From: JAAFHB01 sp037133495
GTDB taxonomy: Bacteria; Bacteroidota; Bacteroidia; Bacteroidales; Prolixibacteraceae
Reading direction: 5' to 3'
DNA length: 25,872 nucleotides
NCBI GenBank assembly: GCA_037133495.1
Contig: JBAXOA010000058.1
Coordinates: 1 to 25,872, forward strand
This document shows positions 15,859-24,454 of the stretch, one piece after another (position 1 is the first letter of the stretch; every line of letters begins with the position of its first letter). A program made the position numbers and the translations under genes. The notes beneath the pieces were generated by a model. The model ran no database searches, was not told the DNA's origin, and worked only from the letters and a program-made list of their open reading frames with translations.

Positions 15859-18531
15859 TTGAGCAAATTGCGATTCTTATCTTTATTTGGAGTGATCCTT
15901 TTCCTTTTACAGGGAACTGTTTTTGGGCAAAAACCTAAAAATAACAGGAATATTACCACTGAAAATCAGAAGGCTCTGAATCTGGAACGACAAAATAAAC
16001 GTTCTTCGGCAATGAAGGACAGTATTCTTTTGGCAAAAAAAGACACTGTTGCTGCCGATTCTCTTAAATCCGATGAGACAGCCGGCTTCGACGCAGAAGT
16101 AGAATACACAGCTGATGGCTATATCACACTCGTACAGAACAGTTCCGGAAACAAAATCTTCATGTATAAGAATGCGTTGGTGAAATATAAAGATATTGAA
16201 CTAAAAGCAGACTACATTGAATTGAACAGAGACAGCAACCTGATTTATGCTGTTGGTAAACCCGATTCTACAGGTAAGATTGCAGGAAAACCGATCTTCA
16301 CTCAAGGTGGCCAAAAGTTTGAAGCTGATGAAGTGCGGTACAATTTTAAAACAAAAAAGGGAATCGTAACAGGAGTTGTCACTGAGCAGGAAGGTGGTTT
16401 TGTGCATAGTGCCAAAACAAAACTGATCAACGATTCAACTTATTGTCTGCGTAATGGCAAATACACCACCTGTAACGCCGAACATCCTCATTTTTGGCTT
16501 GAGATGACAAAGGCGAAAGTGTTGTCAAATAAAAAAATAGTGACAGGACCTGCCTATCTTGTCATCGAAGATTTGCCTCTTTATTTTGTTTTTATTCCAT
16601 TTGGGTTTTTCCCAAATTCCCCCAAATACTCCTCCGGATTATTAATGCCTTCGTATGGTGATGAAATTAACCGCGGATTCTTCCTGCGCGATTTTGGTTA
16701 TTACTATGCCGCAAACGATTATTTCGATGCTTCGGTAAAAGGCGACCTTTACTCTAAAGGTTCCAGAGGGATTAAATTACATACCAATTACCGCCTCCGC
16801 TATAAGTTTAGCGGCTCCTTTGACCTTAAGTATTATAAAAATGTGTTTGGAGATAAAGGGTTACCTGATTACAGGACTCAAAACGATTTTGCAATTACAT
16901 GGAGTCATTCGATGGATGCCAAATCAAGTCCCAGTCAAACTTTTAGTGCAAGCGTGAATTTCTCGACAAGCTCATTCGACCAGAATAATTCATATACCAC
17001 TGAAAATTACCTTACAAATACCAAGCAGTCAAGCATCTCTTACACAAAGCGGTGGGAAAATACGCCATTTACCCTCTCAGGAAATATGCGCCATTCTCAG
17101 AATAGCCGCGATACAACTATAAGTCTGACACTGCCTCAGCTAACATTTAATATGTCGAGGATCTATCCTTTCAAAGCAAAAAGCAGATCGGGGAAAGAAA
17201 AATGGTACGAAAAAATTGGACTAAGTTATTCGATGGATATGCAAAATATGATCGATACCAAGGAAAACAAATTGCTCGGCTCGTCACTTATTTCAGACTG
17301 GAAAAATGGTGTCAAACACACTATTCCTGTTAGTACCTCTTTCAAATTGCTGAAATATATTACCATAAGCCCGTCATTTAATTATGGCGAACGGTGGTAT
17401 ACGCAGCAAATCCGTAAAAATTATAATGAATCAACTAAAATGGTTGAAGTTGCTGATACGCTCTACGGATTTACACGTAATTATGATTATTCTTTCAGCG
17501 TAGGCGCTTCAACAAAGGTTTACGGAAATTTTCTGCCTTTGAATCCTAAATCAAAAATCAAAGGAATCAGGCATGTTATGACCCCAAGCATCAGCTTTAA
17601 TCTTAAACCGGATTTTAGTAATTCTTCGTTTGGAATGTACGAAACCATCGAATATTTTGATGAAAAAGGAAATCCTGTCAGTTATCGTTATCCATATCAT
17701 GAAGGTACAATCTACGGAACTTCAAGTGCAGGTCAGTCAGGTTCTATTGGATTCAATCTTAATAATACATTGGAGATGAAGCGGTTGAACACAAAGGACA
17801 CCACTTCGAAAGAAGCTTTTACTAAAATTAAACTTCTTGATCAGTTATCAATCAGCGGATCCTACAATCTTGCTGCCGATTCATTAAATCTTTCAAATTT
17901 CAATGTTACAGCCCGGACCAAGGTTGCAGGAGTCGACCTGAATTTTGGAGCAATCCTCGATCCTTATGCCATGCAGGACGGACACCTGATTAACCAGTTT
18001 CAGTTTTCGAAAAACGGCCAGCTGGCAAGATTAACCAGCGCCAATATGTCCTTCGGTCTTTCTTTCAAATCAAATAAGGGAAAAGAGAAAGAAAAAGAAG
18101 AGGAGAAATTGACCCCTGAACAAAAGAATGAACTGGAACAGAAAAAATTGCGGCAGAAAACAGGAGATATCCCCGAATATGCCGACTTCAGCGTTCCATG
18201 GGATCTTTCTTTCAACTATAGCTTTCGGTACAATAAACCTGACCCTTCAAAATCTACTATAATTACCCAGACTGTTGATTTTAATGGGAATATTAGCATG
18301 ACTAAACAGTGGAAAATTGGTTTCTCATCAGGGCTTGATGTCCAGAAACTTCAGGTTACTTTCACACAATTCAATATCTTCAGGGACTTGCATTGTATGC
18401 AAATGTCATTAAATCTGGTTCCTTTTGGATATCGGCAGAGTTATAGCTTTACCATCAGGGCTACTTCAACATTATTGCAGGATCTGAAATTAAGCAAACG
18501 GCAAAGTTATTATGACAATGGTAGTTACTAA
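15859..18531 (+). CDS. lptD: LPS assembly outer-membrane protein LptD (Bacteroidetes type)
   Basis: LptD inserts lipopolysaccharide into the outer leaflet of the outer membrane. The 890-residue product has a signal peptide (1-24, ending VFGQ), a variable linker, and an OstA/LptA-like beta domain (about 75-215: MYKNALVKYKDIELKADYIE, then EADEVRYNFKTKKGIVTG). The segment YCLRNGKYTTCNAEHPHFW follows, and a large beta-barrel rich in alternating aromatic strands reaches near the end. This is the form annotated as putative LptD in this phylum. Translation starts at TTG (15859): the only upstream in-frame ATG (15829) meets a stop after five codons, and the next ATG lies beyond the signal peptide. 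A Lys/Glu-rich stretch (737-770) interrupts the barrel, probably as a loop. Divergent from the amidase. Confidence 0.88.
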   Translation: MSKLRFLSLFGVILFLLQGTVFGQKPKNNRNITTENQKALNLERQNKRSSAMKDSILLAKKDTVAADSLKSDETAGFDAEVEYTADGYITLVQNSSGNKIFMYKNALVKYKDIELKADYIELNRDSNLIYAVGKPDSTGKIAGKPIFTQGGQKFEADEVRYNFKTKKGIVTGVVTEQEGGFVHSAKTKLINDSTYCLRNGKYTTCNAEHPHFWLEMTKAKVLSNKKIVTGPAYLVIEDLPLYFVFIPFGFFPNSPKYSSGLLMPSYGDEINRGFFLRDFGYYYAANDYFDASVKGDLYSKGSRGIKLHTNYRLRYKFSGSFDLKYYKNVFGDKGLPDYRTQNDFAITWSHSMDAKSSPSQTFSASVNFSTSSFDQNNSYTTENYLTNTKQSSISYTKRWENTPFTLSGNMRHSQNSRDTTISLTLPQLTFNMSRIYPFKAKSRSGKEKWYEKIGLSYSMDMQNMIDTKENKLLGSSLISDWKNGVKHTIPVSTSFKLLKYITISPSFNYGERWYTQQIRKNYNESTKMVEVADTLYGFTRNYDYSFSVGASTKVYGNFLPLNPKSKIKGIRHVMTPSISFNLKPDFSNSSFGMYETIEYFDEKGNPVSYRYPYHEGTIYGTSSAGQSGSIGFNLNNTLEMKRLNTKDTTSKEAFTKIKLLDQLSISGSYNLAADSLNLSNFNVTARTKVAGVDLNFGAILDPYAMQDGHLINQFQFSKNGQLARLTSANMSFGLSFKSNKGKEKEKEEEKLTPEQKNELEQKKLRQKTGDIPEYADFSVPWDLSFNYSFRYNKPDPSKSTIITQTVDFNGNISMTKQWKIGFSSGLDVQKLQVTFTQFNIFRDLHCMQMSLNLVPFGYRQSYSFTIRATSTLLQDLKLSKRQSYYDNGSY

Positions 18532-18569
18532 GTAATTATCAATGAATAATCACTTAAATAAATTTGCTT

Positions 18570-19109
18570 TTATAAAAACAGCTCACACCATTCATTAAAG
18601 CGCAGCAAATTTTTCTCTCCAAATTTTTGCATTGACTTTCTGATTTCATTCACCGGTTTTTCATGAAACAAATCACCGCTTTTGGAGAAAAATTTATCTG
18701 CAAAACAAACGATCTGCTCTTCAACTGATACCGGCACGAAATCGCGAAGTGGCAAAGGCAGTTTTTGAGCTATAATTTCCTCCATCGTAATCCCAGCCCC
18801 TGTATGCCGTTCACAAACCAGTGCATGCTCAGGATGTCCCTCTTTAGCAAGCAGTTCGCTGCCTAAGTAGCCATGACAGAGGTATGGGTACTCTCCAAAA
18901 CAAAATAATGAAGGAGCGTTTGTTTTGAAAATTCCAATGTCGTGAAGCATCGCTGATTCCTCAAGGAAAGTGAGATCAGGCAGGAATTCTTTGTGGTTTT
19001 GCGCAATTTTCAAGGCTTTTTCTGTGACCAGATTACTGTGACAAACCAAAATTTTATAGGCTTTAGAATTTGGTCTGTAGTACTTTGAGATAATATCCAA
19101 TGGTTTCAT
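18570..19109 (-). CDS. HD-domain metal-dependent phosphohydrolase
   Basis: The 179-residue cytoplasmic protein carries an HD domain of the HDIG type: His24 (VCHSNLV), His56-Asp57 in AMLHDIGIF, His79 in LCHGYLGSELL, His102 in CERHTGAG and Asp138 in CFADKFF. The complete metal-ligand set suggests an active phosphohydrolase. The HD-only architecture resembles small proteins annotated as HDIG domain hydrolases, whose substrates (often nucleotides) are not settled. The gene is transcribed alone, converging on lptD with 38 nt between stop codons and no clear terminator hairpin. Confidence 0.85.
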   Translation of the reverse strand: MKPLDIISKYYRPNSKAYKILVCHSNLVTEKALKIAQNHKEFLPDLTFLEESAMLHDIGIFKTNAPSLFCFGEYPYLCHGYLGSELLAKEGHPEHALVCERHTGAGITMEEIIAQKLPLPLRDFVPVSVEEQIVCFADKFFSKSGDLFHEKPVNEIRKSMQKFGEKNLLRFNEWCELFL

Positions 19110-19383
19110 TTGTGAACGCTTTTATTTTAAATGGTCTGATGAAATAGAAGATCCGGGAACCTGATTCCCATGTTTAAATTTTTACTTCGGATTTGGGATT
19201 TCTCAATCATGGCTATTTCAAGGATCCACAATTTCCAGTAAAATTAGCCTTTTTGACGAATGGATTTGCGAATAAACCAGATTAATAGACAGAAAAATAA
19301 GATTTGTTAAATTATTTTATCAATAATATACCGACAAATGGCTCATTAAAGCTAATTTTAACCCCAATCTTGAATGTAGTATA
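19110..19383. other. Spacer between the divergent HD-domain and Sel1-repeat genes
   Basis: This 274-nt region has no credible gene. It must contain both promoters, but I find no exact TAnnTTTG box close to either start. A small perfect inverted repeat, GGGAA at 19155-19159 with TTCCC at 19165-19169, is the only structure I noticed; it is too short to interpret. Confidence 0.4.
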
Positions 19384-21930
19384 ATGAGTCAAATAATTGA
19401 ATCTGCTCCCCGCGTTTTCCGCAAAGGGGTGGAATACCTGAAAAAAGGGAATGCTGATAAAGGTGTAAAAAGGATAACGTCTTCTCATAAGGATGGCTAT
19501 CAGCCTGCAATGGTATTTCTCGATATCTATCGAAGCAATAACAACATTGATGAGGTAATCAGCATTTTTGAAACACTGATGGACAAGGGCTTTTCTGAAG
19601 CCGCCTTGGCGATCGGCAGGCTTTATTATACTGGAAATGATCGGATACTTTCAGCTGAAGAGTCAGTGAAATGGTTTCTTGAATCCGCCCGGGATGGAGG
19701 GGCAGCCGCATGCAGCTATATCGGCGAGATGCGCGAAAACGGGAATGGTCTTGCTGTAGATATGAAAAAAGCTTTTGAGTGGTACGAACGTGGTGCCCAG
19801 AGAGGTGATATAGTGGCTAAATATAATATCGGCCGGTTATTGGAAACAGGCGATGGCGGATATAAAGATTTAAACGAAGCTGTTGATAATTGGTACGAAT
19901 CGGCCAAAGGAGGTTACGCACCTGCCATGTTTAAGGTGGGAGAAATATTCGAAAAAGGACTTACTGTTCCTGTGAAGTTGACAAAAGCTTTCGACTGGTA
20001 TTTAAAATCAGCAAATGGTGGCTTTGATCTGGCTTATGAAAAGGTCGGGCGTCTTTTGTTCGAAGGTAATGGAACCGAAAAAAATGCGGAAGAGGCCTTC
20101 GAATGGTTCTCGAAAATAGAAGGAAACGTATCAGCTGAAGTGGCGCTTATTCTTGGTAAAATGTATCTGAGAGGGCATGGGCCTGCCAAAGATTTCAGTA
20201 AAGCCAAGGAATATCTTCAACAAGCTGCTCATGCTGATTATGTTGAAGCGATCTTTTTGATGGGAAGATTGTTGGACGAAATGGATGATCCTGAGGCCTA
20301 CGACTGGTATCATCGTGCAGCTGATAAAGGAAGCGCCGATGCCCAGGACGCACTTGCCGGATATTATTTGAAAAAATCGGATCAGGAGGGGATTGACTGG
20401 TTAAAAAAGGCAGCTGAGAATGGAAATTCTGAGGCCATGTTTCGGCTTGCTCAGAAATATGAAATCGGCGAAGAGGTGGAATCAAACCATAAAACATCGG
20501 TTGATTATTACAAACGGTCTGCAGATAAAGGTATAATAGAAGCGCAGTTTAAATATGCCAGTATTCTTTTGGCAGGCGAGATGACATCCAAAGATAATCA
20601 ATCGGCTGCTGATTATTTCAACCGTGCTGCAGAAGCCGGGCATGCCAGAGCCGCTTATATGCTGGGAATTATTCATGAGAAAAGTCTGAGCTATTGGTCT
20701 GAAAAGGAAAAAGCTTTCGATTGGTTTTTTAAAGCAGCCGAAATGGGTGTTCCTGGTGCTATGTTCAGGGTCGGTGTCTATTTCGAAAACGGAATGACCA
20801 AAGAACAAAATCCGGACGAAGCTTTTAAATGGTATCAGAAAGCCGCAAATGCAGGCTATCCTAAGGCCGTTTTTAATCTTGGCGTAATGTATGAATCAGG
20901 AAAAGGTATCAGTCAGAACATGAGATTGGCGGTACTGCAGTACGAAATGGCTGCAGATCTTGGTGTAGCGGAGGCAATGAACAATCTTGGAAACGCATAC
21001 CATCAGGGGAAAGGAACAGATGCAAATCCCTCTGAAGCAATGAAATGGTACGGGAAAGCCGACAAAGCCGGGTTTTTTCTTGGCACCTACAATCTCGGGG
21101 TGCTGCACTATTTTGGTGATGCGGGAGAGAAAGATTATGGCATGGCTTTCGAATGTTTTAAAAAAGCTTCCGATGCGGGTTATGCTCAGGCTCAGTACAA
21201 TCTGGCCGGAATGTACTATTTTGGAGAAGGAACCGACAAAGATGTAAATGAAGCATTCAATTATTACTCAAAAGCCGCTGAGAATGGTTTTACCGATGCC
21301 TGGAAGAACCTGGGAGAGATGTACCTGAACGGTGAAGGAGTTCAGAAAAATATAGAAAAAGCAATCCTAAGTTATGAAAAGGCAGCTGATAACAGCGACG
21401 ATGAGGCCCGGTATGAATTGGGCAGGCTGTTATATGCAACCAAAGGATATCAGGATTTCACGAAAGCTTTTACTTATCTTAAAGCTGCTGCTGAAAACAA
21501 CTATACACCCGCATATAATCTTCTTGCAGTATTGCTGGTTTCAAAGAAGTTTTCCAACCGGGATCCGTTAGCCGCATGGGAGTGGCTGGAAAAAGGAACA
21601 GCCGAGGGAACCCGATTTGCAAAATTGAATATGGCCACCTATCTGAAACGAGGTGAGAACGGAACGATAGACTATCAAAAAGCTTACGAAATACTCGAAG
21701 CACTGGTAGAGTCCGATCAGGATGAGATTGCAGCTTATTTGCTTGCTTTGCTGGTATTATCGGGTGAATGCGATGTGAAAAATCAGACTATCGCTCATCA
21801 GTACCTTCAATTATCGGCAGAGAAAGGATGGCAGCCCGCAGCAAAATTATTGGATAATAACGATTTATTCACCGGTTCTGCCGTCTTGAATTTTTGGGAA
21901 GACTACATGCTGGAAGATCAGGATGAGTAA
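19384..21930 (+). CDS. Long Sel1-like repeat protein
   Basis: The 848-residue protein consists almost wholly of about 21 Sel1-type (TPR-like) repeats of roughly 36 residues, recognised by units such as AKYNIGRLLETGDGG..., AVFNLGVMYESGKGI and AQYNLAGMYYFGEGT, each followed by AFxWYxKAAxxG. Repeats run from about residue 70 to 825, and the C-terminus is acidic (YMLEDQDE). There is no signal peptide or membrane segment, so it is predicted to be cytoplasmic, unlike many exported Sel1 proteins. Such solenoids act as protein-binding scaffolds; no partner can be named. The middle repeats are the most regular, while those near residues 185-300 and 680-800 are degenerate. The gene is not obviously in an operon. 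Confidence 0.9.
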   Translation: MSQIIESAPRVFRKGVEYLKKGNADKGVKRITSSHKDGYQPAMVFLDIYRSNNNIDEVISIFETLMDKGFSEAALAIGRLYYTGNDRILSAEESVKWFLESARDGGAAACSYIGEMRENGNGLAVDMKKAFEWYERGAQRGDIVAKYNIGRLLETGDGGYKDLNEAVDNWYESAKGGYAPAMFKVGEIFEKGLTVPVKLTKAFDWYLKSANGGFDLAYEKVGRLLFEGNGTEKNAEEAFEWFSKIEGNVSAEVALILGKMYLRGHGPAKDFSKAKEYLQQAAHADYVEAIFLMGRLLDEMDDPEAYDWYHRAADKGSADAQDALAGYYLKKSDQEGIDWLKKAAENGNSEAMFRLAQKYEIGEEVESNHKTSVDYYKRSADKGIIEAQFKYASILLAGEMTSKDNQSAADYFNRAAEAGHARAAYMLGIIHEKSLSYWSEKEKAFDWFFKAAEMGVPGAMFRVGVYFENGMTKEQNPDEAFKWYQKAANAGYPKAVFNLGVMYESGKGISQNMRLAVLQYEMAADLGVAEAMNNLGNAYHQGKGTDANPSEAMKWYGKADKAGFFLGTYNLGVLHYFGDAGEKDYGMAFECFKKASDAGYAQAQYNLAGMYYFGEGTDKDVNEAFNYYSKAAENGFTDAWKNLGEMYLNGEGVQKNIEKAILSYEKAADNSDDEARYELGRLLYATKGYQDFTKAFTYLKAAAENNYTPAYNLLAVLLVSKKFSNRDPLAAWEWLEKGTAEGTRFAKLNMATYLKRGENGTIDYQKAYEILEALVESDQDEIAAYLLALLVLSGECDVKNQTIAHQYLQLSAEKGWQPAAKLLDNNDLFTGSAVLNFWEDYMLEDQDE

Positions 21931-22011
21931 ACATATTTATTTCAGTGTATTTAATTTAAGATTTTATATTTTGCAACTTACTGTAAATCAAACAATTAAT
22001 TCTTTTGTCCT

Positions 22012-22398
22012 ATGAAACTTAAATCAGCTTTTGTATTCCTTCTTTTCACCGCACTCTTTTTATCAGGAGTAAATGCTCAGACCTCAAAGCAAGGCAAAAT
22101 ATTACGCCATGTTGTTATGTTTAAGTTCTCGGCGAGTGCCACACCAGCCGGTGTTCAGAAAATTGAGGCAGCATTTACAGCACTTCCACAAAAAATTAAA
22201 GAGATTAAAAGTCTGGAATGGGGAATTAATTCAAGTCCGGAAAAATTAAATCAGGGCATGACACACTGTTTTATTTTGACCTTTACTTCGGATAAGGATC
22301 GTGATGACTATCTCATTCATCCGGCTCATCAGGCATTCGGGAAAAGTCTGGGTTCCGATGTCGAAAAAGTGACGGTAGTCGATTTTTGGGCAAAATAG
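22012..22398 (+). CDS. Exported Dabb (stress-responsive A/B barrel) domain protein
   Basis: A signal peptide (residues 1-22, ending SGVNAQ) precedes one Dabb ferredoxin-like domain: LRHVVMFKFSASATPAGVQKI, a central SLEWGINSSPE, THCFILTFTSDKDRDDYLIH, then HPAHQAFGKSL and a final VTVVDFWAK. The family forms dimeric barrels; some members are enzymes in polyketide or aromatic chemistry, but most bacterial ones have no known function. The His and Tyr residues of the HVVMFKF and YLIHPAHQAF motifs are kept. The protein is predicted periplasmic. The neighbouring genes give no clear hint of role. Confidence 0.88.
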   Translation: MKLKSAFVFLLFTALFLSGVNAQTSKQGKILRHVVMFKFSASATPAGVQKIEAAFTALPQKIKEIKSLEWGINSSPEKLNQGMTHCFILTFTSDKDRDDYLIHPAHQAFGKSLGSDVEKVTVVDFWAK

Positions 22399-22455
22399 CA
22401 ACTGAGTTCGGAATAGAATACCGATTGATTTGGAAAGGATTTAAGAAATTGAGAA

Positions 22456-22824
22456 ATGGGAACCTACGTAGACAATAATTTGATTAAGGATGAGCATGTT
22501 GAGTTTGAAACGACTTATCATTGGATTATCTTTTGTAACCTGAGAGCAATATTTACATTATTTATCGCTCCGCTGTTAGACCGGTACACCGACGAATTTG
22601 CAGTAACAAACAGACGTGTTATTGTAAAGACCGGTCTGATTAGCAGAAGGACACTTGAGATGAATCTGAGCAAGATAGAGAGCGTAAATGTTGACCAAAG
22701 TATTTTCGGCAGAATACTTGGCTACGGAACAATCACCATTATCGGTACCGGCGGAACAAGAGAATCTTTTCCGGATATTTCGGATCCGTTAAAATTCAGA
22801 AAGAAATTTCAGGAACTTTCATAA
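22456..22824 (+). CDS. Short PH-domain (bPH_2-type) membrane protein
   Basis: The 122-residue protein matches bacterial PH-domain proteins of the YdbS/DUF304 group: an N-terminal DNNLIKDEHVEFETTYHWIIF, then DEFAVTNRRVIVKTGLISRRTLEMNL, KIESVNVDQSIFGRILGYGTI and a C-terminal DISDPLKFRKKFQEL. Relatives usually have two membrane helices between the HWIIF and EFAVTNRR segments. Here only about 20 mostly hydrophobic residues remain, enough for one short helix at most. Function is unknown. It lies 57 nt after the Dabb gene in the same direction. Confidence 0.82.
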   Translation: MGTYVDNNLIKDEHVEFETTYHWIIFCNLRAIFTLFIAPLLDRYTDEFAVTNRRVIVKTGLISRRTLEMNLSKIESVNVDQSIFGRILGYGTITIIGTGGTRESFPDISDPLKFRKKFQELS

Positions 22825-22915
22825 TAAACCTTTGAACGTCGAAATAGACTAAACTAACGCGTATAATAAACTCTTCACCGGATTTATTTTACAATTGTGA
22901 GAAAATCAAAATGAT

Positions 22916-23854
22916 ATGAAGTATTACCTGGGTATTGAAATTGGCGGGACAAAATTTCAGGCTGTTATTGGCAATTCAAATGCGAAAATCATAGACCGCT
23001 ATCGTACTAATGTCGATAAATCTCTTGGTGCAAAGGGTATTAAAGATGAAATAAAGAAAGCTCTTATTTACTTTAATAAATATAATCCGGTGTCTGTCGG
23101 ATTGGGTTTTGGAGGACCTGTCGACTTCAGGAAAGGGAAAATTTGCACTTCTCATCAAATTGATGGATGGAACAATTTTCCTATGGCTTCGTGGTTAAGT
23201 AAAATTTCCGGGTTGCCGGTCCGGGTCGATAACGATGCCAATACTGCCGCATTGGCTGAGGCACTGAAAGGTGGCGGTAAAAATAATGAACATGTTTTCT
23301 TTGTTACTTTAGGTAGCGGAATGGGTGGAGGAATGGTTTTGAACGGAGAGATCTATCATGGAGAAAAACCCGGTGAGGCCGAGATCGGAATGATGCCTTT
23401 TGACCGCGATATGAATACTATGGAATCTCAGTGCTGCGGTTGGAGCGTCGATCTTAAAATCCGAAATTATGTAAAAGAGAATCCTAAAAGTATTCTGAAC
23501 CAGCTCACGAATGGAATGAACGGTGGTGAGGCGAAATATCTGATTAAGGCTGTTCTCGAAGGCGATAACGGAGCAACCGGAATACTAAATGAAACAGCTG
23601 ATAACATCGCATTTGCCCTGTCCTATGCAGTGCTCCTTTTCCACCCTGAAATTATAATCATCGGGGGAGGACTTTCTCTGATGGGCGAACCACTGTTTGA
23701 ACGAATCAATAAACTGTTGCCAAAGTACATAATGCAGGCATTCCATCCGGTTCCCAAAGTGAAAATTGCGAAACTGGGTGAAGACGTTGTTTGCATTGGG
23801 GCATTGCTGCTGGCGATGCAAGCTGAAAAATCAGCAAATAAATTTGAATTGTGA
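22916..23854 (+). CDS. ROK family sugar kinase
   Basis: ROK kinases phosphorylate sugars with ATP; some relatives are repressors, but this one has no DNA-binding domain. The 312-residue protein has LGIEIGGTK (5-13) for phosphate binding, GLGFGGPVDF (62-71), VDNDANTAALAEA (104-116) with the likely catalytic Asp107, and TLGSGMGGGMVLNGEIYHG (131-149). The usual ROK zinc motif (GH...CxCGxxGCxE) is altered to EIGMMPF followed by SQCCGW, so zinc binding is doubtful; the change is typical of a divergent ROK subgroup. The stop codon overlaps the GTG start of the SIS gene by 4 nt. The position suggests that kinase and isomerase act in sequence on one sugar. The substrate cannot be stated. Confidence 0.9.
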   Translation: MKYYLGIEIGGTKFQAVIGNSNAKIIDRYRTNVDKSLGAKGIKDEIKKALIYFNKYNPVSVGLGFGGPVDFRKGKICTSHQIDGWNNFPMASWLSKISGLPVRVDNDANTAALAEALKGGGKNNEHVFFVTLGSGMGGGMVLNGEIYHGEKPGEAEIGMMPFDRDMNTMESQCCGWSVDLKIRNYVKENPKSILNQLTNGMNGGEAKYLIKAVLEGDNGATGILNETADNIAFALSYAVLLFHPEIIIIGGGLSLMGEPLFERINKLLPKYIMQAFHPVPKVKIAKLGEDVVCIGALLLAMQAEKSANKFEL

Positions 23855-24441
23855 ACCTTAATCAATTTATAATGGAGAATTGGATGAAGAATTATGTTGA
23901 TAAGCTGAGCCATACACTTGAAAGTATGCCTTTTGATAAAATCAACGATATTATTAAAATCCTTGCAAAAGCGAACAAGGAAGACCGGCAGATTTTCGTT
24001 TTCGGGAATGGTGGCAGCGCGGCGACTTCCTCTCATTTTGTTACCGATCTGGGAAAAGGAGCATCCGACAAACTCAATAAAAGGTTTCATTGTATGTCGC
24101 TGAATGACAATACAGCATGGATTACCGCTTTGGGAAACGATTATTCATACGATGATGTCTACCTTCATCAGTTGAAAAATTTTGCAAAGCCGGGTGATGT
24201 AGTCATGACGATGAGTGTGAGTGGCAGCTCCCCTAATCTGGTAAAGGCATTTGAATGGGCGAAAGCAAATGGAATGCAAACAATCGCTCTGGTTGGAGGT
24301 AAAATGGGGAAACTTACCACAATTGCAGACCATGTTGTTGTAATTGATTCCGAACATTATGGCATTGTAGAGGATGCGCATATGGTTATTGCTCACCTTC
24401 TTGGTTATGCACTTATGGAACATCCCGAACTAATTCAATAA
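23851..24441 (+). CDS. SIS-domain phosphosugar isomerase, GmhA-like
   Basis: The 196-residue SIS protein resembles sedoheptulose-7-phosphate isomerase (GmhA): FVFGNGGSAATSSHFVTDL (49-67), MTMSVSGSSPNLVKAFEWAK (119-138) for phosphate binding, TIALVGGKMGKL (144-155) and GIVEDAHMVIAHLLGYALM (171-189). GmhA metal ligands are partly kept (His62, His182), but the Gln ligand is replaced by Glu174 and the paired acidic residue is Asp66. An isomerase is likely, though perhaps not for heptose. The GTG start overlaps the ROK stop (GTGA). ATG codons at 23872 and 23884 are alternatives, and the conserved part begins after them. Confidence 0.85.
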   Translation: MNLNQFIMENWMKNYVDKLSHTLESMPFDKINDIIKILAKANKEDRQIFVFGNGGSAATSSHFVTDLGKGASDKLNKRFHCMSLNDNTAWITALGNDYSYDDVYLHQLKNFAKPGDVVMTMSVSGSSPNLVKAFEWAKANGMQTIALVGGKMGKLTTIADHVVVIDSEHYGIVEDAHMVIAHLLGYALMEHPELIQ

Positions 24442-24454
24442 AACTAAAACTAAT

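Noticed and set aside
22885..22905. Operator around ACAATTGT upstream of the ROK gene
   Set aside because: An 8-nt palindrome in AT-rich DNA is expected by chance, and no promoter box is aligned with it.
23623..24090. Antisense reading frame of 155 codons over the ROK/SIS junction
   Set aside because: It overlaps two well-supported genes on the other strand and shows no family features.
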